Assembly: GCA_019348475.1 (NCBI GenBank)
Contig: JAHWJJ010000237.1
Coordinates: forward strand, 1-7,182
Origin: Gemmatimonadota bacterium
GTDB lineage: Bacteria > Gemmatimonadota > Gemmatimonadetes > Longimicrobiales > Longimicrobiaceae
Length of the DNA: 7,182 nucleotides
Direction: 5' to 3'
Shown here: positions 5,976 to 7,182 of the stretch, piece after piece
Layout of the letters: each line of letters starts with the position of its first letter
Numbering within the stretch: position 1 is the first letter of the stretch
The notes under the pieces: model-generated
What the model was told of the DNA's origin: nothing
Databases searched by the model: none
The model's input: the letters and a program-made list of their open reading frames with translations, nothing else
Made by a program: the position numbers and the translations under genes

Positions 5976-6774
5976 CGGACGCCCCGCCCACCGCCGCGCT
6001 GGCGGGAATGCGCGCGCCGGCCTCGCGGGCGCGCTGCAGCACGATCTGCGCGATCTCGGGAAAGGTGCCCACGGGCGCCGCGTAGAAGATGGTGCGCCCG
6101 TCCTTTTCGGTCACCGCGCTGACGGCGGGGCGGTGGATCCCCAGGTCGTCGGGGATGGTCTCCTGCGTGTGCCACCCCTCGGCGACGAAGAAGGGGACCA
6201 GGACGACCCGCCGCTCCTCCATCCCCTCCAGCACCTCGCCCACCTCCGGCTCCTGGTCCAGAAAGCCGGTGCGCACGTGGCCGAACACCCCCGCCTGGTC
6301 CGCCTCGCGGCTGACGCGGTAGATGACCTCGGCGGAGTTGCTGTTCCGCTCCGTTCCGTGGCCGATGATGATGAGCCCCGCCTGCCGCGCCTCGTCGCCC
6401 GTGAGCCCCGCGCTCTCTTCCGCGCGGCGCAGGATCATCCGCGGCATGGAGGGGTGCGTGCCCACGGGCGGCGTGTAGCGGATCGTCTTGCCCAGCCGGT
6501 GCGTCACGGAAGGGGCGGGCCCGTCCAGCCCCAGCTCGCGCGGGATCACTTCTTCGGTGAAGTAGCCTTCGGAGATGAACAGGGGGACCACGTACACCTG
6601 GTCGGCCTCCACCAGGTCGAACACCTCGCGCATGGAAGGTTCTTCCTTCCAGAAGCACTCGCGCACCTCGTCGAACGCGCCCGTGGCCCGGATGGCGGCG
6701 GCGTGCGCGTAGACGGGTGCGCTGGACTCGGCGCTCAGGTGCGACCCGTGGCCGATGATGATCAATGCCTGCAA
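5968..6774 (-). CDS. cbiX: Tandem-domain CbiX-type sirohydrochlorin chelatase
   Basis: The 268-residue protein holds two CbiX-like chelatase domains, about residues 1-125 and 133-255, each opening with IIIGHG (H9 and H139). Family members insert Co2+ or Fe2+ into sirohydrochlorin for cobalamin or siroheme. In known CbiX enzymes a second histidine sits in a G-x-H...IP segment. Domain 2 keeps it (H202 in EGWHTQETIP), while domain 1 has Phe72 in EGYFTEEVIP, so domain 1 may be structural or altered. Whether the metal is Co or Fe cannot be read from sequence. The start is TTG at 6774, with AAGGAG (6790-6785) 10 bases upstream; another in-frame TTG lies three codons later. It heads a two-gene unit with the DR2241-like gene. 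No cobalamin-riboswitch box was found upstream. Confidence 0.88.
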   Translation of the reverse strand: MQALIIIGHGSHLSAESSAPVYAHAAAIRATGAFDEVRECFWKEEPSMREVFDLVEADQVYVVPLFISEGYFTEEVIPRELGLDGPAPSVTHRLGKTIRYTPPVGTHPSMPRMILRRAEESAGLTGDEARQAGLIIIGHGTERNSNSAEVIYRVSREADQAGVFGHVRTGFLDQEPEVGEVLEGMEERRVVLVPFFVAEGWHTQETIPDDLGIHRPAVSAVTEKDGRTIFYAAPVGTFPEIAQIVLQRAREAGARIPASAAVGGASGV

Positions 6775-7073
6775 CTGCCCCTCGCTCCTTCGGCAAACGT
6801 TCTCACGACGCGCCGAAGATGCGGAGGCAAGGTGCGTGCGGCAAGGGATTGGGAAAGCGGCGACGCCGTTCGCGGTAGCCGTTCCCGGAATGGATGCCTG
6901 GCGCGCCTCCAGGAGCGAATGAGTTCGCCGCTGGAGAATCGCAAAGTCCGCCTGCGCGCCGCCTTCGCGGACTCCCGGCGGCGAGGTTTGTTGAGCGCGG
7001 TCGGGCTACGAGAATTCCCAAGGTGGGTTCCTCGGAACGACAGCGCCGCGCGCGCATGGCCGCGCTCGCGTCA
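6775..7073. other. Non-coding leader region of the chelatase operon
   Basis: No supported gene occurs here; open frames are short and lack plausible products. It should contain the promoter for the minus-strand chelatase. The best candidate, TTGCCG then 17 bases then CATCTT, is too weak to call. Two small hairpins are visible: GCGAA-TGAG-TTCGC at 6915-6928 and AGTCCGC/GCGGACT at 6945-6951 with 6967-6973 around a 15-base loop. The latter looks like part of a dispersed repeat, but only one copy is present here. Confidence 0.5.
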
Positions 7074-7118
7074 CCCCTCTCCCGCGCAGTTTGAGGGAGA
7101 GGGGCCGGGGGTGAGGGG
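7074..7118 (+). repeat. GCAGTTT-loop palindrome, copy 4, with G-rich tail
   Basis: Ten perfect pairs CCCCTCTCCC/GGGAGAGGGG (7074-7083 with 7095-7104), one mismatch and a closing C-G pair enclose the invariant loop GCAGTTT at 7086-7092. G-runs at 7095-7097, 7101-7104, 7107-7111 and 7115-7118, with linkers of 3, 2 and 3 bases, satisfy the G-quadruplex pattern. Orientation matches copies 1 to 3. No gene is visible to its right inside the window. Confidence 0.85.
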
Positions 7119-7132
7119 TCCGCGCGAAGCGC

Positions 7133-7164
7133 GACGCCGTTGCCGTTGCCCGTTGCCGTTCCCG
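7133..7164 (+). repeat. Short CCGTTG-type tandem repeat
   Basis: Four hexamer-like units, CCGTTG three times and CCGTTC once, with one inserted C, follow GACG. A shorter relative beginning GACGCCGTT and ending GCCGTTCCCG occurs at 6862-6887. The two flank the right-hand intergenic region and may belong to a composite dispersed repeat running off the window edge. They may equally be simple-sequence slippage products. Confidence 0.5.
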
Positions 7165-7182
7165 CAGTTGAAGCCCCGCGCA

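Noticed and set aside
4029..6122. A 697-codon open frame on the plus strand opposite the hydrolase, Fe-S and chelatase genes.
   Set aside because: It is a high-GC antisense shadow: the product is low-complexity and rich in Arg, His, Ala and Pro, while the minus-strand frames carry complete, recognisable motifs.
6815..6843. TTGCCG-17-CATCTT as a promoter for the chelatase operon.
   Set aside because: Only four and three of six bases match the hexamers; in this base composition that is not distinguishable from chance.
6790..7070. Cobalamin riboswitch upstream of the CbiX-type gene.
   Set aside because: No GCCACTG-like B12 box or its complement, and no matching fold, was found in the leader.

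Overview
The window is very GC-rich, gene-dense bacterial chromosome. A lipoprotein with an LAAC lipobox and an exported M20 peptidase point to an envelope-bearing, probably Gram-negative heterotroph. The intergenic palindromes and the CbiX/DR2241-type pair fit a Gemmatimonadota lineage, perhaps Longimicrobium-like. That placement is inference from recalled genome style; no rRNA or marker gene is present.

Left part (1-1676): two tandem copies of a GCAGTTT-loop palindrome, then a plus-strand gene for a small cysteine-paired lipoprotein (208-843). It converges on a minus-strand gene for an 89-residue membrane protein (934-1203). A perfect 18-bp hairpin between them (867-908) probably terminates both. 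The 473-base gap that follows holds two further hairpins and the first copy of a larger dispersed element (1371-1516).

Middle (1677-3664): a plus-strand gene for a secreted M20 metallopeptidase with every expected metal-site residue. After it come a short stretch on the minus strand that reads like the start of a broken antitoxin gene, the second and longer copy of the dispersed element (3383-3549), and a bidirectional hairpin terminator (3596-3628).

Right part (3665-6774): four minus-strand genes, transcribed right to left. A tandem-domain CbiX-type chelatase overlaps by 8 bases a gene for a DR2241-like iron-sulfur protein. An oppositely oriented pair of palindromes follows, then an alpha/beta hydrolase, then a 7Fe ferredoxin (fdxA) with its own clear sigma70-type promoter and terminator. 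The chelatase and Fe-S protein probably act together in metal-tetrapyrrole chemistry. The ferredoxin is probably an independent housekeeping electron carrier. The last 408 bases are non-coding and repeat-bearing.

The most notable non-coding signal is a family of intergenic palindromes whose arms differ from copy to copy while the loop GCAGTTT stays fixed. Several copies run into G-tracts capable of forming a G-quadruplex. No tRNA, rRNA, CRISPR array, insertion sequence or intact transposase was seen.
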